In this document: positions 18,523 to 26,212 of the stretch, in pieces
Numbering within the stretch: position 1 is the stretch's first letter
How the letters are laid out: every line of letters begins with the position of its first letter
Source of the DNA: Cellulophaga sp. 20_2_10
GTDB taxonomy: Bacteria; Bacteroidota; Bacteroidia; Flavobacteriales; Flavobacteriaceae
Reading direction: 5' to 3'
Assembly (NCBI RefSeq): GCF_023476645.1
Contig: NZ_JAMCOJ010000001.1
Coordinates: forward strand, 310,001-374,000
Length of the DNA: 64,000 nucleotides
The notes under the pieces: generated by a model
Databases searched by the model: none
Told to the model about the DNA's origin: nothing
The model's input: the letters and a program-made list of their open reading frames with translations, nothing else
Program-made: the position numbers and the translations under genes

Positions 18523-19020
18523 ATGGGATTATTTTCATTCTTTAACAGTAAAAAGAAAGAAGAAAAAGAAGGTTTTGAATTTGTCACCGATTTTAAAAAA
18601 CACTTAATAGACAATATACTTATTGTTAATTTACCAGTGAATTGGATACCTTATAAAAGTGACAGGTTTAGAGCCAAAACAGATGATGAAAAACTACAAA
18701 TGTCTCTTGTAAACTATGAGAATAAAGAAAAGAATAACGTAGTACTAAATAGTCAATTTTTTAAAGACTTAAAATTAGAATTGTATGATGTTTTTGTAAC
18801 CGAAGGTGAGTATGAACCCTATGATGACTTAAAAATATCAGATTCCTTTATAACAAAAAGTTTTAAGGTCGATGACGAAACGCAATATTATTATACAACT
18901 GCAAGAAATGTAAATGGACGATTAATTATTACAGATATAATTGTTAGAGACATTGGAGGGTATGACAAAAAAATGCAACCATTGCTTCAAATAATAGGGC
19001 ATTCTATGGCCGTAAAATAA
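18523..19020 (+). CDS. Hypothetical cytoplasmic protein of immunity-like size
   Basis: A 165-residue protein with a lysine/glutamate-rich N terminus (NSKKKEEKEGFEF) and a fold with alternating strands, ending GYDKKMQPLLQIIGHSMAVK. No signal peptide, membrane helix or enzyme motif is seen. It resembles small proteins with a beta-rich DUF1795-like plan, but I cannot assign a family. It is directly preceded by a repeated spacer element, as are other orphan genes in this island. Confidence 0.6.
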   Translation: MGLFSFFNSKKKEEKEGFEFVTDFKKHLIDNILIVNLPVNWIPYKSDRFRAKTDDEKLQMSLVNYENKEKNNVVLNSQFFKDLKLELYDVFVTEGEYEPYDDLKISDSFITKSFKVDDETQYYYTTARNVNGRLIITDIIVRDIGGYDKKMQPLLQIIGHSMAVK

Positions 19021-19222
19021 ACTTGATCTTAATTGTACAACAGAGAGAAAAAAGTTCAAAATTAAAAAAAACCTAACTAATTACTATTCATAATAATAAC
19101 TTAAGTTTTCAGAAGATAAACGACCCTAAATAAATTTATTTTCAAAAATAATTAATTCTAAAGTGTAACAAATACTATTTTTTTAATCAAAGGGATACAA
19201 ACAATTAAAAAACAATAGTATT

Positions 19223-20107
19223 ATGAGAAAATTAATTAGAATTATTACCCTATTCATTATTACCATAAGCAGCACTACTAGCTTTGGCCAAAATAAAGAA
19301 GCAACTCTAGACAAGACAACAGAAGCTAAAGCTTTTACCGTAGAAACTGTTGGACAAGGTGAGCCAGTTTTATATCTTCCAGGATTTGCAACACCTGGTT
19401 CTGTATGGAAAGAAACTGTTGAGAACTTAAAACTAGAAAGAAAATCGTATCTGTTTTCTTATGCAGGCTTTAATGGCAACCAACCTATAGAAATGCCTTG
19501 GTATTCAAATATAAAAAACGCTATTATTAACTATGTAAAAGACAATAATATGTCTAACATTACTATTGTTGGCCACAGTATGGGCGGAAATTTAGCTGTT
19601 GATATAGCAGCTGAATTACCTAGTAACGTTTCTAAAATTATTATAGTTGAAGCATTACCTTGTATGCGAGAAGTAATGATGCCTAATGTACCCGCAGAAA
19701 ACTTTTATTATGAGAGTCCGTATAATAAGCAAATGCTAGAAATGGATGCGCAACAATTTAAAAATATGGCAAATATAATGGCGGCAAATATGACCTTAAA
19801 AGAAGATAAAAAAGTGATTATAGCAAATTGGATAGCTGAGGCTGACAGAAAAACGTGGGTTTATGGATATACAGATTTATTAAAACTAGATTTAAGAAAC
19901 GTCTTAGATAAAGTAAAGTGTAAAACCTTAATAATAGGTGCATCTTTCCCAGACGTAAAAATTGCAAAAGAAAACTATGAAAAGCAATATGCTAACTTAC
20001 CAAACAAAACAATAGTTATGGCAACTAACAGCAAACACTTTTTAATGTTAGATGAACCAGAATGGTTCTATAAAACCGCAACAGATTTTTTGGTAAATGA
20101 AAAATAA
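19223..20107 (+). CDS. Exported alpha/beta hydrolase
   Basis: A 294-residue alpha/beta-hydrolase with a signal peptide ending near TTSFGQN, so it acts in the periplasm or outside. The oxyanion region VLYLPGFATPG is near residue 50. The nucleophile Ser119 lies in VGHSMGGN, and the likely catalytic His is in NSKHFLMLDEPEWF near the C terminus. The substrate is unknown. The gene overlaps the following sigma factor gene by 11 bases, which is unusual for a secreted enzyme and points to a co-regulated unit. Confidence 0.88.
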   Translation: MRKLIRIITLFIITISSTTSFGQNKEATLDKTTEAKAFTVETVGQGEPVLYLPGFATPGSVWKETVENLKLERKSYLFSYAGFNGNQPIEMPWYSNIKNAIINYVKDNNMSNITIVGHSMGGNLAVDIAAELPSNVSKIIIVEALPCMREVMMPNVPAENFYYESPYNKQMLEMDAQQFKNMANIMAANMTLKEDKKVIIANWIAEADRKTWVYGYTDLLKLDLRNVLDKVKCKTLIIGASFPDVKIAKENYEKQYANLPNKTIVMATNSKHFLMLDEPEWFYKTATDFLVNEK

Positions 20108-20603
20108 TAAAAACGAACCTTTTGAAACAATTTATCGCCAACACCATCCAATGGTTTTACAAATGTGTTTGGGTTTTGTTAAAGGAGATAAGGATACTGC
20201 CAACGATTTGTCTCAAGAAATATTTATTAGTGTATGGAACAATCTAGATAAATTTAGAGGTACATCTTCTTATAAAACCTGGATTTACAGAATAACAGTA
20301 AACACCTGTTTGCAGTATGTAAAAAAGGATAAAAAAGAAAAGACAGTTACAACAGTAGACCTAGAAAATAAGGCAGCTACCATAGAAACTGAAAGCACAA
20401 AAAACAACGATGTTTCTGACTTATATAAAGCCATTGGAGAACTAAAAAAAATAGACCGTTTAATTATTATGATGGTTTTAGAAAACCAAGATTATGATAG
20501 TATCTCAGAGGTTATAGGTATAAAAGCAATAAATGTGAGAGTTAAAATCCACAGGATTAAAAAACGTCTTGAAACAATTTTAAAAAATAATAAAAATGAA
20601 TAG
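20097..20603 (+). CDS. ECF-type RNA polymerase sigma factor
   Basis: A 168-residue sigma-70 family regulator. Region 2 (about 10-75) has the DTANDLSQEIFISVWNNL and YKTWIYRITVNTCL blocks, and region 4 (about 110-160) has an LIIMMVLENQDYDSISEVIG helix-turn-helix. It has no extra domain. It overlaps the hydrolase gene upstream (11 bases) and the membrane protein gene downstream (8 bases), so the three form one operon. The downstream membrane protein is in the usual place for an anti-sigma factor. Autoregulation of the operon is inferred. Confidence 0.9.
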   Translation: MKNNKNEPFETIYRQHHPMVLQMCLGFVKGDKDTANDLSQEIFISVWNNLDKFRGTSSYKTWIYRITVNTCLQYVKKDKKEKTVTTVDLENKAATIETESTKNNDVSDLYKAIGELKKIDRLIIMMVLENQDYDSISEVIGIKAINVRVKIHRIKKRLETILKNNKNE

Positions 20604-21195
20604 CGATTTTAAAGAACTGCAAAACACCTGGGAAAGCAGCAAAAATAATCTTGATCTTTCTGCTACAAACTTTGACGGTCTATATGCCAAAATAAAGAAG
20701 AAGGAAAAAGAAAACTATTTTTTCTATTACGGTACAATTACAATCTTGTTAACCACACTTATAGTAATTTCTCTATTCTTTTATTATGTTGCTCCTGTAA
20801 AGGAAGTATTAAGTAAGGTTGGTGCCGGATTAATGATTTTTGGTTTGGTATTTAGAATTTTAATTGAAGTGATTAGCATCTATAAAGCAAAACAAATTAA
20901 CAACTTAGATACTACCTTAAAAACTACTGAAAACACTGAGAATTTTCATCAATTTAGAAAAATAATTCACAAAGTTATTGCGCCTATAATTATAGGGCTA
21001 TATACTATCGGTTTTTATATGATAACGCCTGAATTTAGTGCACATATGGAATCTTGGAATATTATATTAATTGATGTTTCTTATGTTGTTATTGCCATCA
21101 TTCTTTTCATTGTAATTAGAAAAGGAGTTAAAAAAGAAATGCAGAAACTAGCAGATATTATAAAGTTAAAAAAAGAAATAACTGAAGAAAATTAA
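20596..21195 (+). CDS. Membrane protein, possible anti-sigma partner
   Basis: A 199-residue protein with a cytoplasmic N-terminal part of about 45 residues (MNSDFKELQNTWESSKNNLD) and four membrane helices, roughly 47-67, 74-96, 128-146 and 157-176. Its start lies inside the end of the sigma factor gene. The N-terminal SDFKELQNTWESSK pattern is common in Bacteroidota proteins encoded behind ECF sigma genes. A classical zinc anti-sigma motif (HxxxCxxC) is absent, so the anti-sigma role is inferred from position only. Confidence 0.65.
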   Translation: MNSDFKELQNTWESSKNNLDLSATNFDGLYAKIKKKEKENYFFYYGTITILLTTLIVISLFFYYVAPVKEVLSKVGAGLMIFGLVFRILIEVISIYKAKQINNLDTTLKTTENTENFHQFRKIIHKVIAPIIIGLYTIGFYMITPEFSAHMESWNIILIDVSYVVIAIILFIVIRKGVKKEMQKLADIIKLKKEITEEN

Positions 21196-21203
21196 GACTA
21201 AAA

Positions 21204-21233
21204 CGCTAGCAATGTACTTTAACATTGCTAGTG
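21204..21233. terminator. Hairpin at the end of the sigma operon, merging into a spacer element
   Basis: A 10-bp perfect stem (21206-21215 with 21222-21231) just after the operon. No strong T run follows, so terminator function is uncertain. The right arm contains ATTGCTAGT, shared with the spacer element at 15210. Confidence 0.45.
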
Positions 21234-21309
21234 CTTACTTACTTCCTAAAGTTCTTTTGGGTTTTACGCTAAGGTTTGTCTATATTTAATTCACCTGCGT
21301 AATACACAG

Positions 21310-21444
21310 CCGAAAAAGCTAACTCTTACAAAGCATTCAAAATTAATTGGAGAAGAATTAACGGACTTAACTCAAGGTCTTGCAATCTATACTCCTAGTA
21401 TAGGTGTAAAATATGATCGTTGGGGAGCAGCAATTGTGAAATAA
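21310..21444 (+). pseudogene. C-terminal remnant resembling a polymorphic toxin tail
   Basis: About 44 codons, without a start codon, that translate to a convincing protein end (KLTLTKHSKLIGEELTDL, then IYTPSIGVKYDRWGAAIVK and stop). The upstream frame is open but not protein-like. It lies among orphan immunity-like genes, so it may be the last piece of a deleted toxin. I could not name the toxin family. Confidence 0.45.
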
Positions 21445-21466
21445 TATAAATACGTTGGGGTACATT

Positions 21467-22189
21467 ATGAAAAAAATAAAAAAAATAGTTAACTGGATTT
21501 TTGGAGGAATAAGTTTAATTTATATTCTAATACTAATGTTCCCTTCATTTCTTTTTGCGAATAAGCTAGACTACAAGAATTTTTCTGTTCATTACCATTC
21601 CAATGCTATTAGTACAGAACAATTAAAGCTGGTTTTAGACGAATCTGAAAAATTATTAAAAAGTAGTGAACTTTTTAAAACAGAAATAAATCAAGATATA
21701 TTTATTTGTAATAACTTTAATGAGTTTACTTTTTTTGCATTGTTCTCGAGAAAAGCATTTGCTATAAACTACCCCATTACTCAAAATATTTTTCTTTCTA
21801 AATCTTCAATTTCAGATAACGTTATTTTTAGAAATGCAAAAGAAAATAACAAAAGAACAGTAAGTGGCGTTATCGCTCACGAGACCGTTCATTCTCTTTT
21901 AGAAAATAAACTAGGTAGTTTTAAATGTAAATTACTTCCTTCTTGGAAAAGTGAAGGATATTGTGATTTTATAGCAAATGAAAGTTCATTTAACAAAGAA
22001 AAAGGATTAGAAGACATTTGTAATGACAAGGAAGATATAGACGATCCCTCGTTTAAATATTTTAAATTTAGAATGGTAACAGCGTATTTATTGAAAGAAA
22101 GAAAAATAGGCATAGATAAATTCTTGTATGATGATTTTGATTTGGAAGAAATAAATCCAGATTTAAAGAAAAAGTACTGTAAAAAATAA
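21467..22189 (+). CDS. Membrane-anchored HExxH metallopeptidase-like protein
   Basis: A 240-residue protein with one N-terminal membrane helix (about 8-30) and a domain outside or inside the membrane carrying VIAHETVHSLLE (HExxH at 138-142). A likely third zinc ligand is Glu163 in PSWKSEGYCDFIA, a gluzincin-like arrangement. A peptidase activity is inferred. The ATG at 21467 is preferred over a TTG four codons earlier. It follows the toxin-like remnant by 22 bases and may belong to the same former cassette. No known family is assigned. Confidence 0.65.
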   Translation: MKKIKKIVNWIFGGISLIYILILMFPSFLFANKLDYKNFSVHYHSNAISTEQLKLVLDESEKLLKSSELFKTEINQDIFICNNFNEFTFFALFSRKAFAINYPITQNIFLSKSSISDNVIFRNAKENNKRTVSGVIAHETVHSLLENKLGSFKCKLLPSWKSEGYCDFIANESSFNKEKGLEDICNDKEDIDDPSFKYFKFRMVTAYLLKERKIGIDKFLYDDFDLEEINPDLKKKYCKK

Positions 22190-22256
22190 GAGGTTGAGTT
22201 TATAAGTACCTACTCTGCGTTTCTTAAATCCAAACGCAGCCAATTAAAAAAAAAGA

Positions 22257-23147
22257 ATGGCAACAGATGGAACTAAAATAATTGATGGAGATACTGCCCA
22301 CGATACATACTGGGGAATTATGGACTTGTATGATAGTGAAGCTGAATTAAAAATGATACTACATGAATTCCCTTTAAAACAACCAGATTATTTTGACGAT
22401 TTTGATAATGAAATTTATGTAACAAGTTGTGGACTTGCTTATTGGGAAATTGGATTAATGACACCCGAAAGAATCAATTATATTGAAAGTATTACAATAA
22501 AAAATGCTTGTGTAGAAGAATGGACCAAGTTATCCGAGAAAGAAGGTAAGTCAAGAAAAAGCGTTTTAAAGCGCTTTTTAACTAAGATTAGTAAACCAAA
22601 TACTAAAATTCGGAAACCAAAAAAATATAGAAAAATCTCAAATTTTATATTTAACGAAAATGATATTTTATCATTCAAAGTTAAAGATAATAGCTACAGA
22701 AGTCTAATTTGTGTAAAAATAGACCAATATAGAGGAAATTGTAATTATTGGTTTGTCCCAACTACGTATACAAGTTTAGAAATTTCTACGGAACAATTAG
22801 TTGCTAAAGAGATGATTTTAGGAAGAACAATTGGCTCCGGGTTTGACAAAAAAAACACAAGAGAAAAACAACCTGGAATTGATAGAATTTGGGATTATGT
22901 TGGCGGAAATAATAATTTCTTTTTTGGACTCACAATTGATGCAGTTGAACATAAAGATTTACTAAAATTTAAAGATTCATTTGTAAAAGTGGGTTCTTTA
23001 AAAATAGTTGAGGGATTAAAAAAAATAGGCTCATTTGGTTATTCCGGAAATTTTGAAAGCTTTGAGAATAGATATCAAGATTTGGACAAAAAAATCAAGA
23101 TTTTTGGCTATAAAAAATATCCTATGGAACTACTGTTACAAAAATAA
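22257..23147 (+). CDS. DUF4259-like plus Imm26-like protein
   Basis: A 296-residue cytoplasmic protein in two parts. The N-terminal 100 residues (GDTAHDTYWGIMDLYDSE) resemble DUF4259, and a lysine-rich linker follows at about 100-128. The C-terminal part (ENDILSFKVKDNSYRSLICV, then a G-rich IWDYVGGNN region) resembles the Imm26 immunity family. Both assignments are from motif memory. Immunity proteins of this build are common in toxin-immunity loci of Bacteroidota. The gene is followed after 7 bases by a WGR-like gene. Confidence 0.55.
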   Translation: MATDGTKIIDGDTAHDTYWGIMDLYDSEAELKMILHEFPLKQPDYFDDFDNEIYVTSCGLAYWEIGLMTPERINYIESITIKNACVEEWTKLSEKEGKSRKSVLKRFLTKISKPNTKIRKPKKYRKISNFIFNENDILSFKVKDNSYRSLICVKIDQYRGNCNYWFVPTTYTSLEISTEQLVAKEMILGRTIGSGFDKKNTREKQPGIDRIWDYVGGNNNFFFGLTIDAVEHKDLLKFKDSFVKVGSLKIVEGLKKIGSFGYSGNFESFENRYQDLDKKIKIFGYKKYPMELLLQK

Positions 23148-23154
23148 TAAGCAA

Positions 23155-23730
23155 ATGTTTAAACTACATAAAAGAGACGCTACAAACAATTTACTATATG
23201 CAGAATGTTGGGTTTCTGATGAAAAATTAGTCGTAGTACACACAGGAAAAGTTGGTAAAAAAGGCGAAACCGAAGAGTTTACTGTTGGAGAGAAATTTAA
23301 AACAAGTTCTGAATTTCTTAGTCATTTTGAAGAGAACTTTAAAAAACTAGGGTATTCGGAGTTTCATGAAGCTGACTTAACTTGGCTAGTTGTTCAGTTT
23401 GAAATGAAAAGTCTGAAAGGCGCTAAAAGAGACCATTGGTTAAAAGATAAAGTTTCTGAATATCTTAACGATGAATTAGGCTGGAAAGGAATTGGACATG
23501 TAGATGGGGCCGATATGGGAGAGCAGATTGCTTTTAAAGGCAAATATGCACTTAACATACTTTGCGAGGTATATGATGAAGAAAAAGGAATTGCTGCCAT
23601 TAAAAGGTGTCTAAGAGAATATAGGCTAGATTATACGAGAATAAAAATTGCCTCGCGTCCCTATTTGTCAGATGTAGGTTTTCAATTAAAATATTCTGCA
23701 AAGAAAAAGGACCAAACATTTAGCTTGTAA
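23155..23730 (+). CDS. Protein with WGR-like N-terminal domain
   Basis: A 191-residue protein starting at MFKLHKRD, 7 bases after the previous stop; a longer frame upstream overlaps the preceding gene and is not used. Residues 1-60 follow the WGR-domain plan (LHKRDATNNLLYAECWVSD, then VHTGKVGKKGETEEF), where WGR normally binds nucleic acid near ADP-ribosylation enzymes. The rest (about 70-190) is an unassigned alpha/beta domain with GHVDGADMGEQIAFKGKYAL. It may be a second immunity protein. The role is unknown. Confidence 0.6.
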   Translation: MFKLHKRDATNNLLYAECWVSDEKLVVVHTGKVGKKGETEEFTVGEKFKTSSEFLSHFEENFKKLGYSEFHEADLTWLVVQFEMKSLKGAKRDHWLKDKVSEYLNDELGWKGIGHVDGADMGEQIAFKGKYALNILCEVYDEEKGIAAIKRCLREYRLDYTRIKIASRPYLSDVGFQLKYSAKKKDQTFSL

Positions 23731-23787
23731 AAAGCGTATTTGTCAAATAGTACGAAGTAAAAAAGTAGTTCGGTAATAAAAAAGGGT

Positions 23788-24279
23788 ATGAAATATAAAA
23801 TAGCACTAATAGCACTAATAGTATTAAACTGTAATTGTAAAACGGTAACATGTGCTATACCTATAAACCAGTACAACCTTGATAAACTTACAACCACATC
23901 GGTTCAGTTAAAAGAAATTGATAGTGATGGCACTACTTTAACCATACCAGCCAACAACTACCCTATTTACCCTAATTGTAGTACTGACATTTCTAAAAAA
24001 TGTTTTGTAGACCTATTAAACACCGAAGTTCAAAAACACTTTACCAACGAACTTGCAAAAAATTTAGACTTAGTTAATGGAAAAAAAAGAACTACTATTT
24101 TATTTGAGTTAGATAGCATCGGAAACATTAGGAATATATCAGCAAGATCTCCTCACCCCAAATTAGAGAAAATAGGAATTTCAATTATTGAAAATATTCC
24201 TAGGATGAAACCTTATCTAAAAAACGATAAACCTACGAAGCTTAAATTTGATTTTACTATTTTGTACGTTGTTGAATAA
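23788..24279 (+). CDS. TonB C-terminal-domain-like lipoprotein
   Basis: A 163-residue protein with a signal peptide and an early cysteine cluster (LNCNCKTV) that could be lipidated. The C-terminal 100 residues resemble the TonB_C domain of Bacteroidota, with KKCFVDLLNTEVQKHF, then FELDSIGNIRNISARSPHPK and LKFDFTILYVV. It lacks the N-terminal TonB helix and proline linker, so it is not a complete energiser. It may only share the fold. It sits inside the orphan-gene island. Confidence 0.65.
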   Translation: MKYKIALIALIVLNCNCKTVTCAIPINQYNLDKLTTTSVQLKEIDSDGTTLTIPANNYPIYPNCSTDISKKCFVDLLNTEVQKHFTNELAKNLDLVNGKKRTTILFELDSIGNIRNISARSPHPKLEKIGISIIENIPRMKPYLKNDKPTKLKFDFTILYVVE

Positions 24280-24385
24280 ATACTAAAACAACAAATACTG
24301 AAAAGTTTGACTTCTAAATAAAAATTAGTTAAAAAATGGAAGTCAGATCCAATTAAAAATGCTGCTATCTGTCTAAAAATTTATT

Positions 24386-25162
24386 ATGAAAAAATTAGTT
24401 CTCGTTTTAGTTGGTGTTATTTTAACATCTTGCACTACCAATTACCTTGAAAAAAAATACGATTCATCTTCAAACAGTGATAATTTAAAAGAGATTTCAA
24501 ATTTAATTCCTGAAGCTGATTTTAAAATATTAAAAGAATACATAGCAGATTCTGAAAGTAAATATATCAACTTAGGTGAAAATACCTATCAAAATTTACT
24601 TTTAAAGGCACAAGATACGTATCGTGAAAAAGAGCTTCTCAGAAAAGAAGCAGAGGAAAAAGAAAAGCTAACAACATTTTTATGTACAGAAGAATGGACA
24701 CAAGCAGATTATGCGCTACTAATAAAAATACCTAGCGATTCCGAAGAAAATGTAAAAAATGCAAAAGAACTGCTAAATATGGGCATTATAGGATATAAAG
24801 GAGTAGAATTCATCTATAGTGTAGAAAAGAACAAGTACGGTACTTTTCTAAAGGCTAAACTTAGTGGTGGTTTTGAAAAAACATACTCTGGAAACAATCG
24901 AAGCTTTAAAAAGTATTACGCAGATGGCACTTTTATTAATTATTTTAAAAATGATAGTTTAAATGCCTACAAAGGAAGTTGGGAATTTCCAGATACAAAT
25001 TATATAAGCGAAAGTCGATCTGAAAGCATCATAGGACGGTTTAGAAAAAAGAATAGATACCACAAAATTGCTCTTTTAGACGAAAAAACATTTTTGTTCT
25101 ACGAGGATTTTGATAAAAATATTATTACATCAATTAAAATGGTACACCAGCGTAACGAGTAA
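24386..25162 (+). CDS. Hypothetical lipoprotein
   Basis: A 258-residue protein with a lipoprotein signal (VGVILTSCTTN, Cys16). The mature part starts with a charged helical, possibly coiled-coil segment (about 75-100: KAQDTYREKELLRKEAEEKE). It is followed by a beta-rich part with AYKGSWEFPDTNYISES. No family is recognised. It is the last protein gene of the plus-strand island before the tRNA-Ser region. Attachment to the cell envelope is inferred from the lipobox. Confidence 0.7.
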   Translation: MKKLVLVLVGVILTSCTTNYLEKKYDSSSNSDNLKEISNLIPEADFKILKEYIADSESKYINLGENTYQNLLLKAQDTYREKELLRKEAEEKEKLTTFLCTEEWTQADYALLIKIPSDSEENVKNAKELLNMGIIGYKGVEFIYSVEKNKYGTFLKAKLSGGFEKTYSGNNRSFKKYYADGTFINYFKNDSLNAYKGSWEFPDTNYISESRSESIIGRFRKKNRYHKIALLDEKTFLFYEDFDKNIITSIKMVHQRNE

Positions 25163-25204
25163 TTTAACAAACTGGGGTTTTATAAAATAAAACAACTACT
25201 AAGA

Positions 25205-25263
25205 ATTCACTACGTGCATCCCAGATAAGAATCTTGAGTAAGCATAAAATCTTAAAGAACTAC
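25205..25263. repeat. 59-bp direct repeat, copy 1
   Basis: Begins ATTCACTACGTGCATCCC and repeats at 25345-25403 with about ten mismatches. The two copies start 140 bases apart. Confidence 0.7.
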
Positions 25264-25344
25264 CCTAAAAACACTAGCAAAAGGATTACTATGGTATCCC
25301 TCTTACGGCATTTAGCAAATGCCTAAATCTTGAAATCATAAGGG

Positions 25345-25403
25345 ATTCACTACGTGCATCCCAGATAAGTATCCCTAGCAAGCATAAAACCCTAACAAAC
25401 TAC
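25345..25403. repeat. 59-bp direct repeat, copy 2
   Basis: Same sequence as 25205-25263 with about ten mismatches. Together with the preceding GGG it forms an imperfect 21-base palindrome (GGGATTCAC / GTGCATCCC) that could fold as a hairpin. Confidence 0.7.
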
Positions 25404-25469
25404 GTTTGTAGGTTTTTGTTTTTTAAACTACTTATGAAAATAAATTTTCAGCGTAGTTATAAAAAACAA

Positions 25470-25495
25470 AAACCCGTAACTTTCGTTACGGGTTT
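25470..25495 (-). terminator. Terminator of tRNA-Ser
   Basis: Perfect 11-bp stem (25470-25480 with 25485-25495), TTTC/GAAA tetraloop, followed on the minus strand by a T-rich run. It lies just past the 3' end of the tRNA. Confidence 0.85.
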
Positions 25496-25501
25496 CTTTT
25501 G

Positions 25502-25586
25502 CGGAGAAAGAGGGATTCGAACCCCCGGAGGTGTGACCCTCAACAGTTTTCAAGACTGCCGCATTCGACCACTCTGCCATTTCTCC
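25502..25586 (-). tRNA. tRNA-Ser (anticodon UGA)
   Basis: On the minus strand the acceptor arm GGAGAAA pairs with TTTCTCC, followed by a G discriminator. The anticodon loop CTTGAAA gives anticodon TGA. The T arm reads GGGGGTTCGAATCCC and a long variable arm (GTTGAGGGTCACACCTCC) is typical of class II tRNA-Ser. CCA is not encoded. The gene lies at the right edge of the accessory island with its 3' end facing the island, a classic integration site. Confidence 0.95.
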
Positions 25587-25741
25587 AAGTGTCTCATCAG
25601 GTATTCCCTGATTGCGGGTGCAAATATAAGAACCTTTTTTTATTCTATAAAAGATTTTAGTGCTTTTTTCTTCTTTTTTTATTGCTAACTACGGTAAGTC
25701 TTTGTTTACTAAAAAATTAGACCCTAAAAAAAACACATAAA

Positions 25742-26200
25742 TTAACTTCTTGGTTTGCCAAGTTGCCTATCATATAACACAATACTGCCTGCAACGGCCA
25801 CATTTAAACTAAAGGTGGATTTAAATTTTACTAAAAAGTGCGCTCCTTCTATGGCTTCTTTACTTAAACCGTGATCTTCTGCCCCTAGCAAGTACACACA
25901 GCGTCTTGGATGCTCAAAGGTTTCTAAATCTACCACAGTATCATCTAACTCCACTCCCACTATTCTAGTGTCAACAGGAATGTTATTTTTAAAATCGGTA
26001 AACGTATTGTAATGGTAATACGGTATAGACTTTACAGCATTGTGTGTATCGCACGCTTGTTTAGCATATCTATTGCCAATAATAAAAATAAAACTTGCCC
26101 CTAGGTTTTGAGCAGTTCGCCATAAAACGCCCAAATTCTCTGGTGTTTTTCCGTTCTGAATACCTATACCAAAGTATTCATTTACAAAATTGCTATTCAT
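25742..26200 (-). CDS. TrmH/SpoU family RNA 2'-O-methyltransferase
   Basis: SAM-dependent 2'-O-ribose methyltransferase for tRNA or rRNA. The 152-residue length fits the small TrmL-like members. Motifs are NPENLGVLWRTA-like near residue 20 (here KTPENLGVLWRTAQNLGA), YLLGAEDHGLS near 105 and FSLNVAVAGSIVLYD at about 127-143. Its start overlaps the fic stop by four bases. Its first 43 codons occur again upstream of fic as a truncated copy, so its original promoter has been displaced. Confidence 0.92.
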   Translation of the reverse strand: MNSNFVNEYFGIGIQNGKTPENLGVLWRTAQNLGASFIFIIGNRYAKQACDTHNAVKSIPYYHYNTFTDFKNNIPVDTRIVGVELDDTVVDLETFEHPRRCVYLLGAEDHGLSKEAIEGAHFLVKFKSTFSLNVAVAGSIVLYDRQLGKPRS

Positions 26201-26212
26201 ACCGCAAAAATA
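26083..26212. repeat. 130-bp direct repeat, copy A (5' end of trmH-like gene)
   Basis: Matches 28016-28145 at 128 of 130 positions (differences at 26163 and 26204). It covers the first codons of the methyltransferase and the last codons of fic. Confidence 0.95.

Larger units (their letters stand above)
25163..25501. other. Non-coding region with a 59-bp direct repeat and the tRNA terminator
   Basis: About 340 bases with no credible gene between the last island gene and tRNA-Ser. It holds two degenerate 59-bp direct copies, a small CTAC/GTAG hairpin followed by T residues near 25400-25420, and the tRNA terminator hairpin at 25470-25495. Confidence 0.65.

Noticed and set aside
23035-23154. Longer start for the WGR-like gene
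   Set aside because: It overlaps the end of the preceding gene in another frame; the ATG at 23155 gives the conserved N terminus.
25416-25688. Plus-strand protein frame across tRNA-Ser
   Set aside because: The frame runs antisense through the tRNA gene and its terminator, so it is spurious.
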